Assembly (NCBI RefSeq): GCF_900109665.1
Contig: NZ_FOAO01000007.1
Location: 62,001-126,000 of the forward strand
Reading direction: 5' to 3'
Length of the DNA stretch: 64,000 bases
From: Blastococcus sp. DSM 46786
GTDB taxonomy: Bacteria; Actinomycetota; Actinomycetes; Mycobacteriales; Geodermatophilaceae
This document shows, piece after piece, positions 8,021 to 17,193 of this stretch (within the stretch, counting starts at the first letter, position 1; every line of letters starts with the position of its first letter). Under the pieces are notes generated by a model, which was given only the letters and a program-made list of their open reading frames with translations, was not told where the DNA came from and made no database searches. The position numbers and the translations under genes are program-made.

Positions 8021-9199
8021 GTGACCGTGACCCGCGACACAGCCCGGCCGGGGCGCCTGCTCCGACCGACGGCGAAGGTGCTGCCCGAGCACGCCCGCGC
8101 GCACAACCGCTCGATGGTCCTGCAGCACCTGTTCCACGCGGGCCCCGGTTCGCGGGCGGACCTCGCCCGCGCCACCGGCCTGACCCGGGTCACCATCTCC
8201 GACCTGGTCGCCTCGCTCATGGCCGAGGGCCTGGTGGCCGAGCTCGGCGCCCGCGCGGAAGGCCGCCCCGGGAAGCCCGGCACCCTGCTGGGGGTCCGCA
8301 CCGACGCCCACCAGATCGTCGCGGTGGACCTGGCCGACGACGAGCGGATGCACGGGGCGGTGCTGGACCTCTCCGGCACCGTGCTGCAGCGCCGCACGAC
8401 GCGGGTCGACGGGCGGACCGGCACGGCGGCCGTCGACGCGCTCACCGCGCTGTGCCGCGACCTCGTGGCGGCGGCGACCCGGCCGGTGCTGGGCGTCGGC
8501 GTCGGGTCGCCCGGCGTGATCGACCCCGCCGGCCGGGTGCTCCAGGCGCCCAACCGGCAGTGGTTCGACCTGCCGCTCGCCGACCGGCTCGGCGCCGAGC
8601 TCGGCCTGCCCGTGCACGTGGCCAACGACGCCAACACCGCGGCCCTGGGCGAGTTCACCTACGGCGGCGCGTCGGGCGGCGGGCTGCTGGTGCTCACCGT
8701 CGGCGGTGGTGTGGGCGCCGGGATCGTGCTCGACGGCGGCCTGGTGCAGGGGCACGAGCACGCGGCCGGCGAGATCGGCCACGTCACCGCCGTCGACGAG
8801 CGCGACGACATCGACGGCGCGCCGCTGGGTCGTCCGCTGCCCTGCGCCTGCGGGCGCCGGGGCTGCCTGGAGACGGTGCTGTCGGTGCCCGCCCTGCGCC
8901 GGCGGACCGACGGGCTGGACCCGTCCGCCGCCGCGGTCGCGCTGGCGGCGGTGGGCCGGCGGCTCGGCATCGTGCTCGCGCCGGTGGTCAGCACGCTCAA
9001 CCTGTCCGAGGTCGTGCTCACCGGCCCCGGGGAGCTCCTGGACGGCCCGCTCCGCGAGGCGGCGCTGGCCACCCTGCAGGAACGCACCATGCCCGTCGTC
9101 AGCAGCCACATGCAGCTGCGGATGACCTCGCTCGGCGAGGACGGGGCCCTGTCCGGGGCCGCGGTCCTCGTGCTGTCCGGCCAGCTCGGGGTCACGTGA
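8021..9199 (+). CDS. ROK-family transcriptional regulator of the amino-sugar locus
   Basis: 392 residues from a GTG at 8021 (a second GTG at 8027 is possible). An N-terminal winged helix (GSRADLARATGLTRVTISDL) is joined to a ROK sugar-kinase-like domain. GEIGHV and CACGRRGCLE form the ROK zinc motif. VGVGSPGVIDPAG and HVANDANTAALGEF are ROK signatures of the NagC/XylR type. Position just before an amino-sugar ABC operon argues for a NagC-like repressor released by a sugar or sugar phosphate. The 7-bp TTGACA at 7985 and the operator-like word at 8000-8019 lie directly upstream. Confidence 0.88.
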   Translation: MTVTRDTARPGRLLRPTAKVLPEHARAHNRSMVLQHLFHAGPGSRADLARATGLTRVTISDLVASLMAEGLVAELGARAEGRPGKPGTLLGVRTDAHQIVAVDLADDERMHGAVLDLSGTVLQRRTTRVDGRTGTAAVDALTALCRDLVAAATRPVLGVGVGSPGVIDPAGRVLQAPNRQWFDLPLADRLGAELGLPVHVANDANTAALGEFTYGGASGGGLLVLTVGGGVGAGIVLDGGLVQGHEHAAGEIGHVTAVDERDDIDGAPLGRPLPCACGRRGCLETVLSVPALRRRTDGLDPSAAAVALAAVGRRLGIVLAPVVSTLNLSEVVLTGPGELLDGPLREAALATLQERTMPVVSSHMQLRMTSLGEDGALSGAAVLVLSGQLGVT

Positions 9200-9290
9200 C
9201 GACCCCGAGCCGGCCAGTTGCACGTCGGAGAACCACATCCCTGTGGCGGCGCTGTCCGGCACCGCCTGCGCACCAGGAAGGAACCCCAAC

Positions 9291-10622
9291 ATGACGAGGG
9301 TACGCACGAGCGGGCTCGCAGCTGCGAGCGTCGGGCTGCTGCTGGCGCTGACCGCCTGCGGCGGTGGGAACGAGGCCGAGGCGGGGGGCTCGGAGGAGAT
9401 CCGGCTGTGGCTGGCCGGCTCCGACACGCCCCAGGAGCTGCGCGACTACCTGGTCGAGACCTTCGAGGCCGAGCACGAGGGCATGAGCCTGGTCATCGAG
9501 GAGCAGGACTGGAGCGGCCTGGTGCCGCGCCTGCAGACGGCGCTGTCCTCGGAGTCGCAGACGCCCGACGTCGTCGAGATCGGCAACACCCAGAGCCCCA
9601 CGTTCACCCACGCCGGTGCCTTCTCCGACATCAGCGACCTGGTCGACGAGCTGGGCGGTGACGACCTCCTCGAGGGGTTCGTCGAGGCCGGCACCGTGGA
9701 CGGCGACGTCTACGCGGTGCCCTACTACTCCGGCGCCCGCGCGGTGTTCTACCGCAAGGACCTCTTCCAGCAGGCCGGCGTCGAGGTGCCGACCACCCTG
9801 GCGGAGTTCGGCGACGCTGCGGTCGCGCTGCAGCAGGCCAACCCCGGCGGGGCGGCGAACTTCTCCGGGTTCTGGCTCCCCGGCCAGGACTGGTACAACG
9901 GCATCGCCTGGCTCTACAGCAACGGCGGGAGCCTCGCGGAGCAGGACGGCGACGCGTGGGTGGGCGCGCTGTCCAGCCCGGAGTCGCAGGAGGGTCTGCA
10001 GCAGGTCCAGGAGCTGTTCGCGAACGCGACCTCCGCCCCGCGCGACGCCGACTCGGCCGAGCCGTGGGTGCCGTTCAACAACGGTGAGGCGGCGATGTTC
10101 TCCGCCCCGACCTGGGCCCGCTGGAGCATCGACCTGCCCGAGTGCAACCAGGGCGTCGACCCCGACGACGAGTCGGAGGCCGCGCAGGCGGCGCTGGCCG
10201 AGCAGCAGGCCTGCAACGAGGAGCGGACCGGGATCTTCCCGTTGCCCGGCCCGACGGCGGGGGAGCCGGCCACGGTCTTCGCCGGTGGCTCGAACATCGC
10301 CATCCCGGCGATGTCGGGCAACCAGGAGGCGGCCCGCGACCTGCTGCGGATCATCTTCAGCGAGGAGTACCAGACGATGCTCGCCGAGAACGGGCTGATC
10401 CCCGGCAACAGCGAGTACGCCGACGCGCTGGGCGACGACGTCTACGCCCAGGCCGCGCTCGCGGCGGCCCTCGACGCCCAGCTCACCCCGCCGGCGGAGA
10501 AGTGGGCCGACGTGGAGGCCGCCCGCATCCTGGAGGACTTCTTCCAGGAGGTGGCCTCGGGTGCCGACCTGGCGGAGGCCTCGGCCCGGGCCGACCAGCT
10601 GATCACGGACACGCTGGCCTGA
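9291..10622 (+). CDS. ABC transporter sugar-binding lipoprotein (family 1, MalE-like)
   Basis: 443 residues from an ATG preceded by AGGAAGGAA. It is a lipoprotein: a hydrophobic N-terminus ends in the lipobox LTAC, so the mature protein is anchored outside the membrane. The body is a family-1 solute-binding protein (IRLWLAGSDTPQELRDYL, YAVPYYSGARAVFYRKDLF, and GNQEAARDLLRIIFSEEYQT). The neighbouring ROK kinase and NagB suggest it binds N-acetylglucosamine or a chito-oligosaccharide. That is inference from context, and the sequence itself does not fix the ligand. A stable hairpin follows it, which would keep its level above that of the permeases. Confidence 0.88.
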   Translation: MTRVRTSGLAAASVGLLLALTACGGGNEAEAGGSEEIRLWLAGSDTPQELRDYLVETFEAEHEGMSLVIEEQDWSGLVPRLQTALSSESQTPDVVEIGNTQSPTFTHAGAFSDISDLVDELGGDDLLEGFVEAGTVDGDVYAVPYYSGARAVFYRKDLFQQAGVEVPTTLAEFGDAAVALQQANPGGAANFSGFWLPGQDWYNGIAWLYSNGGSLAEQDGDAWVGALSSPESQEGLQQVQELFANATSAPRDADSAEPWVPFNNGEAAMFSAPTWARWSIDLPECNQGVDPDDESEAAQAALAEQQACNEERTGIFPLPGPTAGEPATVFAGGSNIAIPAMSGNQEAARDLLRIIFSEEYQTMLAENGLIPGNSEYADALGDDVYAQAALAAALDAQLTPPAEKWADVEAARILEDFFQEVASGADLAEASARADQLITDTLA

Positions 10623-10633
10623 TCCTGTGATCC

Positions 10634-10675
10634 GGGGCGGGGGTGCCCTGGCCGACCGCGCCGCACCCCCGCCCC
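10634..10675 (+). terminator. Intercistronic hairpin between binding protein and permeases
   Basis: Arms at 10634-10646 and 10663-10675 are perfect 13-bp complements around a 16-base loop. The hairpin lies 12 bases after the binding-protein stop and 18 bases before the first permease start. It most likely works as a partial terminator or 3' stabiliser, as is common after binding-protein genes. Confidence 0.7.
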
Positions 10676-10693
10676 CCACGTCCCGGAGGAACC

Positions 10694-11692
10694 GTGTCCG
10701 CTCCCCGCACGTCCTCGGCGCCGGTGCTCCCGCCGGCTCCGCCGCGCGCCGCCGCCCCGCCCGTCCACCCGGACCCGCCGGGCGAGCGCCGGCCCGCTCC
10801 CCGCCGCCGGTCGCTGCGGTCGCGGCTGGGGCCCTACCTGCTCCTGCTGCCCGCGCTGGTGCCCGTCGCCGTCGGGCTCGGGTACCCGCTGGTGCGTCAG
10901 TTCGTGCTGTCGTTCCAGGAGTACGGGCTGGCCCAGCAGTTCGGCCGCCCGGCCGAGTGGGTGGGGCTGCGCAACTACACGACGCTGCTGTCGGACCCCT
11001 ACGTCTGGGGCGTCATCGGCCGGTCGGTCCTCTTCTGCCTGGTCAACGCCGCGCTGACGATGGCCGTGGGGATCGCCGTCGCCGTCCTCATGACGCGGGT
11101 GGGCCGCGGCGCGCGGATCACCCTGCAGGTCGGGCTGCTGCTGGCCTGGGGGACGCCGGTGCTGGCCACCATGACGGTCTGGCAGTGGCTGTTCGACTCG
11201 CAGTACGGGGTGGTCAACTGGCTGCTGGCCGAGCCGCTGGGCCTGACCGGGATGCGCCAGCACTCCTGGATCATCGAGCCGGCGTCGTTCTACCTCGTGG
11301 CGACGGTCATCGTCGTCTGGATGTCGGTGCCCTTCGTGGTGTTCACCGTCTACGCCGGCCTGCTGCAGGTGCCCGAGGAGTGCATGGAGGCCGCGCAGCT
11401 CGACGGCGCCAACGCCTGGCAGCGGCTGCGCCACCTGTCCCTGCCCATGGTCAAGCCGGTGCTGCTCGTCGTCGCGCTGCTCCAGGTCATCTGGGACCTG
11501 CGGGTCTTCACCCAGATCTACGTGCTCCAGCGGGCCGGGGCCCCGACCCGGGAGACCCACCTGCTGGGCACCTACATCTACTCGCTGGCGAAGGAGTTCT
11601 CGATGGCCGGAGCCATGGCCACGATCATGCTGGTCATCACCTTCGTGCTCACGGTCTTCTACATCCGCCGGATGCTGAAGGAGGAGGTGTGA
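10694..11692 (+). CDS. Sugar ABC transporter permease 1 (MalF-like)
   Basis: 332 residues from a GTG at 10694, chosen because GGAGGA sits 3-8 bases upstream. After a proline/arginine-rich cytoplasmic start there are six membrane helices (first LGPYLLLLPALVPVAVGLGY). The EAA loop CMEAAQLDGANAWQRLRHLS, followed by LPMVKP, docks onto the ATPase. Together with the next gene it forms the membrane channel of the importer. It ends in a 4-base overlap with permease 2, so translation is coupled. Confidence 0.92.
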   Translation: MSAPRTSSAPVLPPAPPRAAAPPVHPDPPGERRPAPRRRSLRSRLGPYLLLLPALVPVAVGLGYPLVRQFVLSFQEYGLAQQFGRPAEWVGLRNYTTLLSDPYVWGVIGRSVLFCLVNAALTMAVGIAVAVLMTRVGRGARITLQVGLLLAWGTPVLATMTVWQWLFDSQYGVVNWLLAEPLGLTGMRQHSWIIEPASFYLVATVIVVWMSVPFVVFTVYAGLLQVPEECMEAAQLDGANAWQRLRHLSLPMVKPVLLVVALLQVIWDLRVFTQIYVLQRAGAPTRETHLLGTYIYSLAKEFSMAGAMATIMLVITFVLTVFYIRRMLKEEV

Positions 11693-12567
11693 CCGCGGCG
11701 CGCCCGGGTGCCCCCGCAGCTGCCCGGCGGCGTGCCCGCGGCGGCGGCACGGGGCGGCGCCTGCTCGGCCTGCTCGCCGTGCTCGTCGCGCTGGTGTGGG
11801 TCTTCCCGATCTACTGGATGGTCAACAGCGCATTCCTGCCGACCAATCGGATGCGTACGGGCGAACCCTCGTTCCTGCCATTCGGCGGGACGTTCTCCAA
11901 CTTCCGCAACGTGCTCACCGACTCTGCCTTCTATGACGCTTTCAAGGTGTCCCTGGCGGTCACCGGGCTGACCCTCGTCGTCGCCATTCTCTTCGCATTC
12001 CTGGGGGCGCTCGCGATCAGCCGTTTCCGTTTCCGCGGGCGCCGGTCGTTCATCCTCACCATCCTCGTCGTGCAGATGATCCCGGCCGAGGGCCTGTTCA
12101 TCTCGCAGTACCAGATGCTGGACAACTGGGGCCTGGTCAACGCGGTCCTCGGGCTGACGATCGTCTACGTCGCGGCGATCCTGCCGTTCACCGTCTGGAT
12201 GCTGCGGGGCTTCGTCGCCGGGGTGCCGCTGGAGCTGGAGGAGGCCGCGATGATGGACGGCCTCTCGCGCACCGGGGCGTTCTTCCGCATCACCTTCCCG
12301 CTCCTGGCCCCGGGCCTGGTCGCCTCCGGCGTGTACGGCTTCCTCCAGGCCTGGAACGAGTACACGCTGGCGCTGGTGGTCATGACCGACCCCGACCAGC
12401 GCACCCTCCCGCTGTGGCTGCAGGGCCTGGTGGAGGCCAACCGGGCCACCGACTGGGGCCTGGTCATGGCCGGGGCGACGCTGATCTCCGTGCCGGTCAT
12501 CGTCTTCTTCCTGTTCGTGCAGAAGCGCATGAGCGCCGGCCTGGTCGCCGGGGCGGTGAAGGGGTGA
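11689..12567 (+). CDS. Sugar ABC transporter permease 2 (MalG-like)
   Basis: 292 residues starting at the GTG that overlaps the previous stop. It has six membrane helices, starting with LLGLLAVLVALVWVFPIYWM, and an EAA motif (ELEEAAMMDGLSRTGAFFRI followed by TFPLLAPG). The final KRMSAGLVAGAVKG is typical of MalG-type subunits. No ABC ATPase gene lies anywhere in this operon, so the importer must use a shared ATPase encoded elsewhere, as with MsiK in Streptomyces. It overlaps the ROK kinase gene by 4 bases. Confidence 0.92.
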   Translation: MTAARPGAPAAARRRARGGGTGRRLLGLLAVLVALVWVFPIYWMVNSAFLPTNRMRTGEPSFLPFGGTFSNFRNVLTDSAFYDAFKVSLAVTGLTLVVAILFAFLGALAISRFRFRGRRSFILTILVVQMIPAEGLFISQYQMLDNWGLVNAVLGLTIVYVAAILPFTVWMLRGFVAGVPLELEEAAMMDGLSRTGAFFRITFPLLAPGLVASGVYGFLQAWNEYTLALVVMTDPDQRTLPLWLQGLVEANRATDWGLVMAGATLISVPVIVFFLFVQKRMSAGLVAGAVKG

Positions 12568-13535
12568 GCACGAACGGCCACGGGTCGCGGAGCTGGTCGG
12601 TCGGGCTCGACATCGGGGGGACGAAGGTGCTCGGCGTCCTGCTGGACGCCGGCGCCACCGTGCGGCACCGCCTCCGGGTGCCCACGCGGCCCGGGGTGCA
12701 GGGCGTGCTCGACACCGCCGAGCAGGTGGTGGGCGAGCTCTGCGCCGCGGCCGGCGTGACCCCGCAGGAGCTGACCGGGGTCGGCGCGGGGGTGCCCGGG
12801 CTGGTGGACCCGGCCACCGGGCGGCTGTCCTACGCGGTGAACCTCGGCATCCACGAGCGCGCCGTCGACCTGGCGCCGATGCTGTCGGCCCGGCTGGGCG
12901 GCACCCCCGTGGTGCTGGAGAACGACCTGAACGCGGCGGCCGTGGGTGCGGCGCGCGCACTCGGGCTGCCCGGCGACCTGGCGCTGCTCGCCCTCGGCAC
13001 CGGCGTTGCCGCCGGGCTGCTGCTCGGGGGCGAGCTGCGGCGGGGCCGGTGGGGAGCGGCGGGCGAGATCGGCCACCTGCCCTACGACCGCACCGGGCCG
13101 CGCTGCCCCTGTGGCCAGCAGGGCTGCCTGGAGCTCTACGCCTCCGGGGCGGCTCTGGAGGCGGCCTGGCCCAGCCGCAACGGCATCCCGGCCGCCGCGG
13201 ACCTGTTCGCCGCCGCGGCGGGCGGGGACCGGCGGGCGATCGGCATCCGCGACGGGTTCGCCGACGCCGTCGCCGCCGCCGTCCGCACCCTGGTGCTCAC
13301 CTGCGACGTCGAGCACGTCGTGCTCGGCGGCGGGGTCGCCGAGGTCGGGACGCCGCTGCGGGACGCCGTCGTCACCGCGGCCCGGCGGCAGGCCGCCGGC
13401 TCCCCGTTCCTGCGCAGCCTCGGCATCCCAGACCGGGTGCAGCTGGCGCCGGCCGACGTCCCGGTGGGTCCCGTCGGGGCCGCGCTGTGCGTGCGCCCGG
13501 CCGTGCCCGGCCGCGCCCAGCCGGTGGGATCCTGA
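12564..13535 (+). CDS. ROK-family sugar kinase, probably N-acetylglucosamine or glucosamine kinase
   Basis: 323 residues from a GTG that overlaps the permease stop. No DNA-binding domain is present, so it is an enzyme and not a regulator. The phosphate-binding loop is GLDIGGTKVLG at residues 12-22. VLENDLNAAAVG contains the catalytic aspartate, and GEIGHLPYD together with CPCGQQGCLELYASG forms the zinc site. It would phosphorylate the imported sugar before NagA and NagB act. N-acetylglucosamine is favoured over glucose because of the gene order (importer, kinase, nagB); the sequence alone does not separate the two. Confidence 0.82.
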   Translation: MSTNGHGSRSWSVGLDIGGTKVLGVLLDAGATVRHRLRVPTRPGVQGVLDTAEQVVGELCAAAGVTPQELTGVGAGVPGLVDPATGRLSYAVNLGIHERAVDLAPMLSARLGGTPVVLENDLNAAAVGAARALGLPGDLALLALGTGVAAGLLLGGELRRGRWGAAGEIGHLPYDRTGPRCPCGQQGCLELYASGAALEAAWPSRNGIPAAADLFAAAAGGDRRAIGIRDGFADAVAAAVRTLVLTCDVEHVVLGGGVAEVGTPLRDAVVTAARRQAAGSPFLRSLGIPDRVQLAPADVPVGPVGAALCVRPAVPGRAQPVGS

Positions 13536-13539
13536 GCTC

Positions 13540-14316
13540 GTGGAGGTGGTCATCCTCCCCGGGGCCGGCGAGGTCGCTCGGGTCGCGGCGCGGCGGATCG
13601 CCGAGGCGGTGCGCCGGCGCCGGGACGCCGTCATCGGGCTGGCGACCGGCTCCTCGCCGCTGGGCCTCTACGCCGAGCTCGCCCGGCAGGTGGCCGCCGG
13701 GGAGCTGGACGTCTCCGGCGTCCGGGGCTTCGCGCTGGACGAGTACGTCGGCCTCCCGCCGGCGCACCCGCAGAGCTACGCGTCGGTCCTCCGGCGCACC
13801 GTCGTCGAGCCGCTGGGCCTGGACCCGGGGCGGGTGCACGTGCCCGACGGGTGCGCGGCCGACCTGGAGGCGGCGGCGGCCGGCTACGAGTGCGACATCC
13901 GTGCCGCCGGTGGCATCGACGTGCAGATCCTCGGCATCGGCGCCAACGGGCACATCGGCTTCAACGAACCGACGTCCTCCCTGTCGTCGCGCACCCGGAT
14001 CAAGACGCTCGCGCCCCGGACCCGGGCGGACAACGCCCGCTTCTTCGCCTCGCCGGAGGAGGTGCCGGTGCACTGCCTCACCCAGGGGCTGGGCACGATC
14101 CTGGAGGCGCGGGAGCTGGTGCTCGTCGCCCAGGGCGAGGCGAAGGCCGACGCCGTCGCGGCGGCGGTGGAGGGTCCGCTGAGCAGCGTGTGCCCCGCCT
14201 CGGTGCTGCAGCTGCACCCGCGGGCCGGGGTCTACCTGGACGAGGCGGCCGCCGCGCGGCTGCGGCTGGCCGACTACTACCGGTACACCTACGCCCACCG
14301 GCCGGGCGGGGCCTGA
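13540..14316 (+). CDS. nagB: Glucosamine-6-phosphate deaminase
   Basis: 258 residues from a GTG 4 bases after the kinase stop. It converts glucosamine 6-phosphate to fructose 6-phosphate and ammonia. Family motifs are present: GLATGSSPLGLY (phosphate binding), FALDEYVGLPPAHPQSY (catalytic aspartate), GIGANGHIGFNEP (ring-opening histidine region) and SSRTRIKTL. Length matches NagB, not the larger two-domain SIS deaminases. It is the last gene of the importer operon and ends 2 bases from the end of the opposing nagA. Confidence 0.95.
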   Translation: MEVVILPGAGEVARVAARRIAEAVRRRRDAVIGLATGSSPLGLYAELARQVAAGELDVSGVRGFALDEYVGLPPAHPQSYASVLRRTVVEPLGLDPGRVHVPDGCAADLEAAAAGYECDIRAAGGIDVQILGIGANGHIGFNEPTSSLSSRTRIKTLAPRTRADNARFFASPEEVPVHCLTQGLGTILEARELVLVAQGEAKADAVAAAVEGPLSSVCPASVLQLHPRAGVYLDEAAAARLRLADYYRYTYAHRPGGA

Positions 14317-14318
14317 CC

Positions 14319-15452
14319 TCAGCGCACCCGGCAGCCCCGCGCCCACACCTGCCGGACCGACCAGCCCTCGTCGAGCACCACCGCGTCGGCCACGTACCCG
14401 GGGGCGAGCAGGCCGAGGCGGTCGCCGAGGCCCAGGGCCCGGGCGGGGGCGGCGGTCAGCGCCGTCACCGCCGCGACCGGGTCGAGGCCGACGACGTCGA
14501 CGGCCCGGCGCAGCGCGTCGTCGAGGGTGAGCGTGGACCCGGCGAGGGTGCCGGTGCCGGCGATGCGGGCCACCCCGTCGCGGACGACGACGTCGGAGCG
14601 GCCCAGCCGGTAGCGGCCGTCGTCCGCGCCCGCCGCGGCCATGGCGTCGCTCACCAGCGCGACCCGGCCGGGGGCGCCGGCCAGCAGCAGGCCCGCGACG
14701 ACGGGGTGCACGTGGTGGCCGTCGAGGACGAGCTCGAGGGTGACGCGGGGATCGGCGAGCGCGGCGCCGACCGGCCCGGGCGCGCGGTGCCCCAGCGCCG
14801 GCATCGCGTTGAGGGCGTGCGTGAGCACCCGTGCCCCGGCCCCGAAGGCCTGCTCGGTCAGCGCCATGCCTGCCGCGGTGTGCCCCACGGCCACCGTGAC
14901 CCCCGCGGCGGTGAGCCGGGCCACCGCGTCCAGCGCGCCCGGCAGCTCGGGGGCGACGGTCACCAGGCGCAGCGTGCCGCGGGCGGCGGCCAGCAGCCGG
15001 TCGACGACGGCGGGGGCCGGTGCGACCAGGTGCTCCGGCTCGTGCGCGCCGCAGCGCTCGGGGGAGAGGAACGGGCCCTCCAGGTGGGCGCCCAGCACCC
15101 GGTCGTCGTGCGCGGCGAGGTCGGCGATCGCCGCGAGCGAGGCCTCGAGCCGCTCCACCGGTGCGGCGACCAGGCTGACCAGCGAGCGCGTGGTGCCGTG
15201 CGACCGGTGTACCTCGAGCGCGCCGCGGATCCCGTCGGCGCCGTCCTCGGCGGCGTGCCCGCCGCCGCCGTGCACGTGCAGGTCGACGAAGCCCGGCGTC
15301 ACCCAGGCGCCGGCGAGCTCCACGACGTCCTCGGCGGCCGGGGCGTCCCCGGTGCCCGCGGCGGCGATCGTGCCGCGGTCCAGCAGCAGCCAGGCGTCGT
15401 CCCGGCGCCCGGCGGCGTCGACGGCGCGACCCCCGCGCAGCAGCGTCGTCAC
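14319..15452 (-). CDS. nagA: N-acetylglucosamine-6-phosphate deacetylase
   Basis: 377 residues from a GTG that overlaps the upstream hexosaminidase stop by 4 bases. It removes acetate from GlcNAc-6-phosphate and so makes the NagB substrate. The amidohydrolase metal site is clear: DLHVHGGGG, LEGPFLSPERCGAHEPEHL (metal-binding glutamate), VGHTAAGM (histidine), THALNAMPALGHRAPGPVG, and VSDAMAAAG (catalytic aspartate). Although on the strand opposite nagB, it completes the same pathway. The two converging units may be controlled together. Confidence 0.95.
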   Translation of the reverse strand: MTTLLRGGRAVDAAGRRDDAWLLLDRGTIAAAGTGDAPAAEDVVELAGAWVTPGFVDLHVHGGGGHAAEDGADGIRGALEVHRSHGTTRSLVSLVAAPVERLEASLAAIADLAAHDDRVLGAHLEGPFLSPERCGAHEPEHLVAPAPAVVDRLLAAARGTLRLVTVAPELPGALDAVARLTAAGVTVAVGHTAAGMALTEQAFGAGARVLTHALNAMPALGHRAPGPVGAALADPRVTLELVLDGHHVHPVVAGLLLAGAPGRVALVSDAMAAAGADDGRYRLGRSDVVVRDGVARIAGTGTLAGSTLTLDDALRRAVDVVGLDPVAAVTALTAAPARALGLGDRLGLLAPGYVADAVVLDEGWSVRQVWARGCRVR

Positions 15453-16909
15453 CGGCCGGCCAGCGCCTCGGCGGCCGCGCGGGTGCACGCCCGCGACGCG
15501 CCGTGGACCGCGAGCGCCGGGCCGGGGACGAGCCGCAGGTCGTCGGGCATCCCCAGGGCGACGGTGACGGCGTCGGGCCGCAGCTCGGTCAGCCGGCGCA
15601 GCCAGCGCTCCTGCCACGGGCTGCGGTAGGCGTCGCGGGCGGCCACCACGAGCGGCCGGCCGGCCGCGTCCGCGACGACGGCGTCGGGCGTGGGGTCGTC
15701 GTCCGCCACGGTGACCAGGGTGTCCAGCCGGCCCAGCTCGCGCAGCGGGTCGGCCAGGCTCCACCGGGCGGCGCCGACGGCCATGTTCGCCGCCGCCCGC
15801 AGCTCGACGACCACCGCGGGGGCCGCCAGCGGGGAGAGGTCGCGGGCCCGCCGGGCCGACCGGGCCGCGCGCAGGCCGACGCCGCCGGACGCCTCGTCGG
15901 TGGTGGTGGCGGTGGGCTCGCGGCGGAGGCGGGCCACCCGGCCGGCGGCCTCGTGCAGCCGGGCCTCGGTCAGCGTGCCGTCGCGCAGGTGCTCGGCGAC
16001 CGCCGCGCGGATGGCGGCGCAGTGCTCCTGGCCGTCCTCGGCCCCGACCAGCAGCAGGTCGGAGCCGGCGGCCAGCGACAGCGCTGCGGCGCGGGGGATG
16101 CCGTGCGCCGCCCGCACCCCGGCCATGTCGAGGGCGTCGGTGACGAGCACCCCCTGGAAGCCGAGCTCGGTGCGGAGCAGGTCGACCAGCAGGCGGCGGC
16201 TCAGCGTGGCCGGCTGCTCGTCGAAGGCGGGGAAGACCACGTGCGAGGTCATCACCAGCCGCACGCCGGCCTCGATCGCCGCGACGAACGGGAGCAGCTC
16301 GCGCCGGCGGAACGTCGCCTCGTCGACGTCGACCACCGGCAGGTCGAGGTGGGAGTCGACGGTGGTGGCCCCGTGGCCGGGGAAGTGCTTGGCGGCCGCG
16401 GCCACCCCGGTCGACTGCAGCCCGCGCACCCAGGCCGCCCCGTGGCGGGCGACGAGCCCCGGGTCGGCGCCGAACGACCGGACGCCGATCACCGGGTTGC
16501 GGCTGTCGCTGTTCACGTCGACCGAGGGCGCGAGGTCGACGTCCACGCCGGCGCGGCGGAGGTCGGCGCCGATGGCCGCCGCGACCGCCGCGGTCACCTG
16601 CTCGTCATCGAGCACGCCGAGGGCGAGGTTGCCCGGGTAGCTGCTGCCCGAGCCGTACTCCAGGCGCGTGACGTCGCCGCCCTCCTCGTCGACGGCGACG
16701 AGGGCGTCCGCCCGTGCCGCGTGCACGGCGCCGCTGAGCGACGCCACCCGCCCGGCGGCCTCCGCGGGGTCGTCGGCGCGCAGGTTCTGCCCGTACAGGC
16801 AGACGCCGGCCAGGCCTTCCCCGAGCGCGTCGACCACCCAGCGGGGGACGGCCGGCCCGGCGAACCCGGGCATCAGGCAGCCGTTCACGAGACGGTCCAG
16901 CTCCGACAT
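15449..16909 (-). CDS. nagZ: Glycoside hydrolase family 3 beta-N-acetylhexosaminidase (NagZ-like)
   Basis: 486 residues from the ATG at 16909. The GH3 barrel covers about residues 1-330. KHFPGHGATTVDSHLDLP is the motif that carries the Asp/His dyad found in GH3 N-acetylglucosaminidases, and VTDALDMAGV contains the nucleophile. A C-terminal domain of about 150 residues is retained, which is longer than the single-domain E. coli NagZ and like Gram-positive forms. It has no signal peptide. It would release GlcNAc from muropeptides or chito-oligosaccharides and feed NagA, with which it is translationally coupled. Confidence 0.88.
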   Translation of the reverse strand: MSELDRLVNGCLMPGFAGPAVPRWVVDALGEGLAGVCLYGQNLRADDPAEAAGRVASLSGAVHAARADALVAVDEEGGDVTRLEYGSGSSYPGNLALGVLDDEQVTAAVAAAIGADLRRAGVDVDLAPSVDVNSDSRNPVIGVRSFGADPGLVARHGAAWVRGLQSTGVAAAAKHFPGHGATTVDSHLDLPVVDVDEATFRRRELLPFVAAIEAGVRLVMTSHVVFPAFDEQPATLSRRLLVDLLRTELGFQGVLVTDALDMAGVRAAHGIPRAAALSLAAGSDLLLVGAEDGQEHCAAIRAAVAEHLRDGTLTEARLHEAAGRVARLRREPTATTTDEASGGVGLRAARSARRARDLSPLAAPAVVVELRAAANMAVGAARWSLADPLRELGRLDTLVTVADDDPTPDAVVADAAGRPLVVAARDAYRSPWQERWLRRLTELRPDAVTVALGMPDDLRLVPGPALAVHGASRACTRAAAEALAGR

Positions 16910-17193
16910 CGCTCGTCGTCCTCCCGGTGTGCGCCGACCATTTCCGCGACCGGATCGGGGACGTGGTGCCGAGGCATTCCGACGAATTTCCGTCCATTTT
17001 TCCGGCCGCGGTCGATCTTCGCATGCGCCGACCGTTCCGGCGCCTTCGCCGGGCGCGCGGAAATCGCGTTCACGCGGTCGTGGCCGGGGGGTGGGGGGTG
17101 GGGAAGACCTGTCCCCGCCATTTCCGCACGCGGTCCGGAGCCCCGGGGGCGGCGGGTCTGGACGTCGGGCGCCCGCAGCGGGAAGGTGTGCCC

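Noticed and set aside
12564-13535. ROK protein as a fourth transcriptional regulator
   Set aside because: It lacks any DNA-binding domain and begins directly with the ATP-binding DIGGTK motif, so it is a kinase.
16975-16992. CCGACGAATTT upstream of nagZ also present in the xylR operator
   Set aside because: The 11-base match lacks the TTTGTT...GCAAC core of the ROK operator, so chance is the better explanation.
17085-17103. G-run GGGGGGTGGGGGGTGGGG as a possible quadruplex
   Set aside because: Only three separated runs, in a genome rich in G; nothing links it to a gene start or end.
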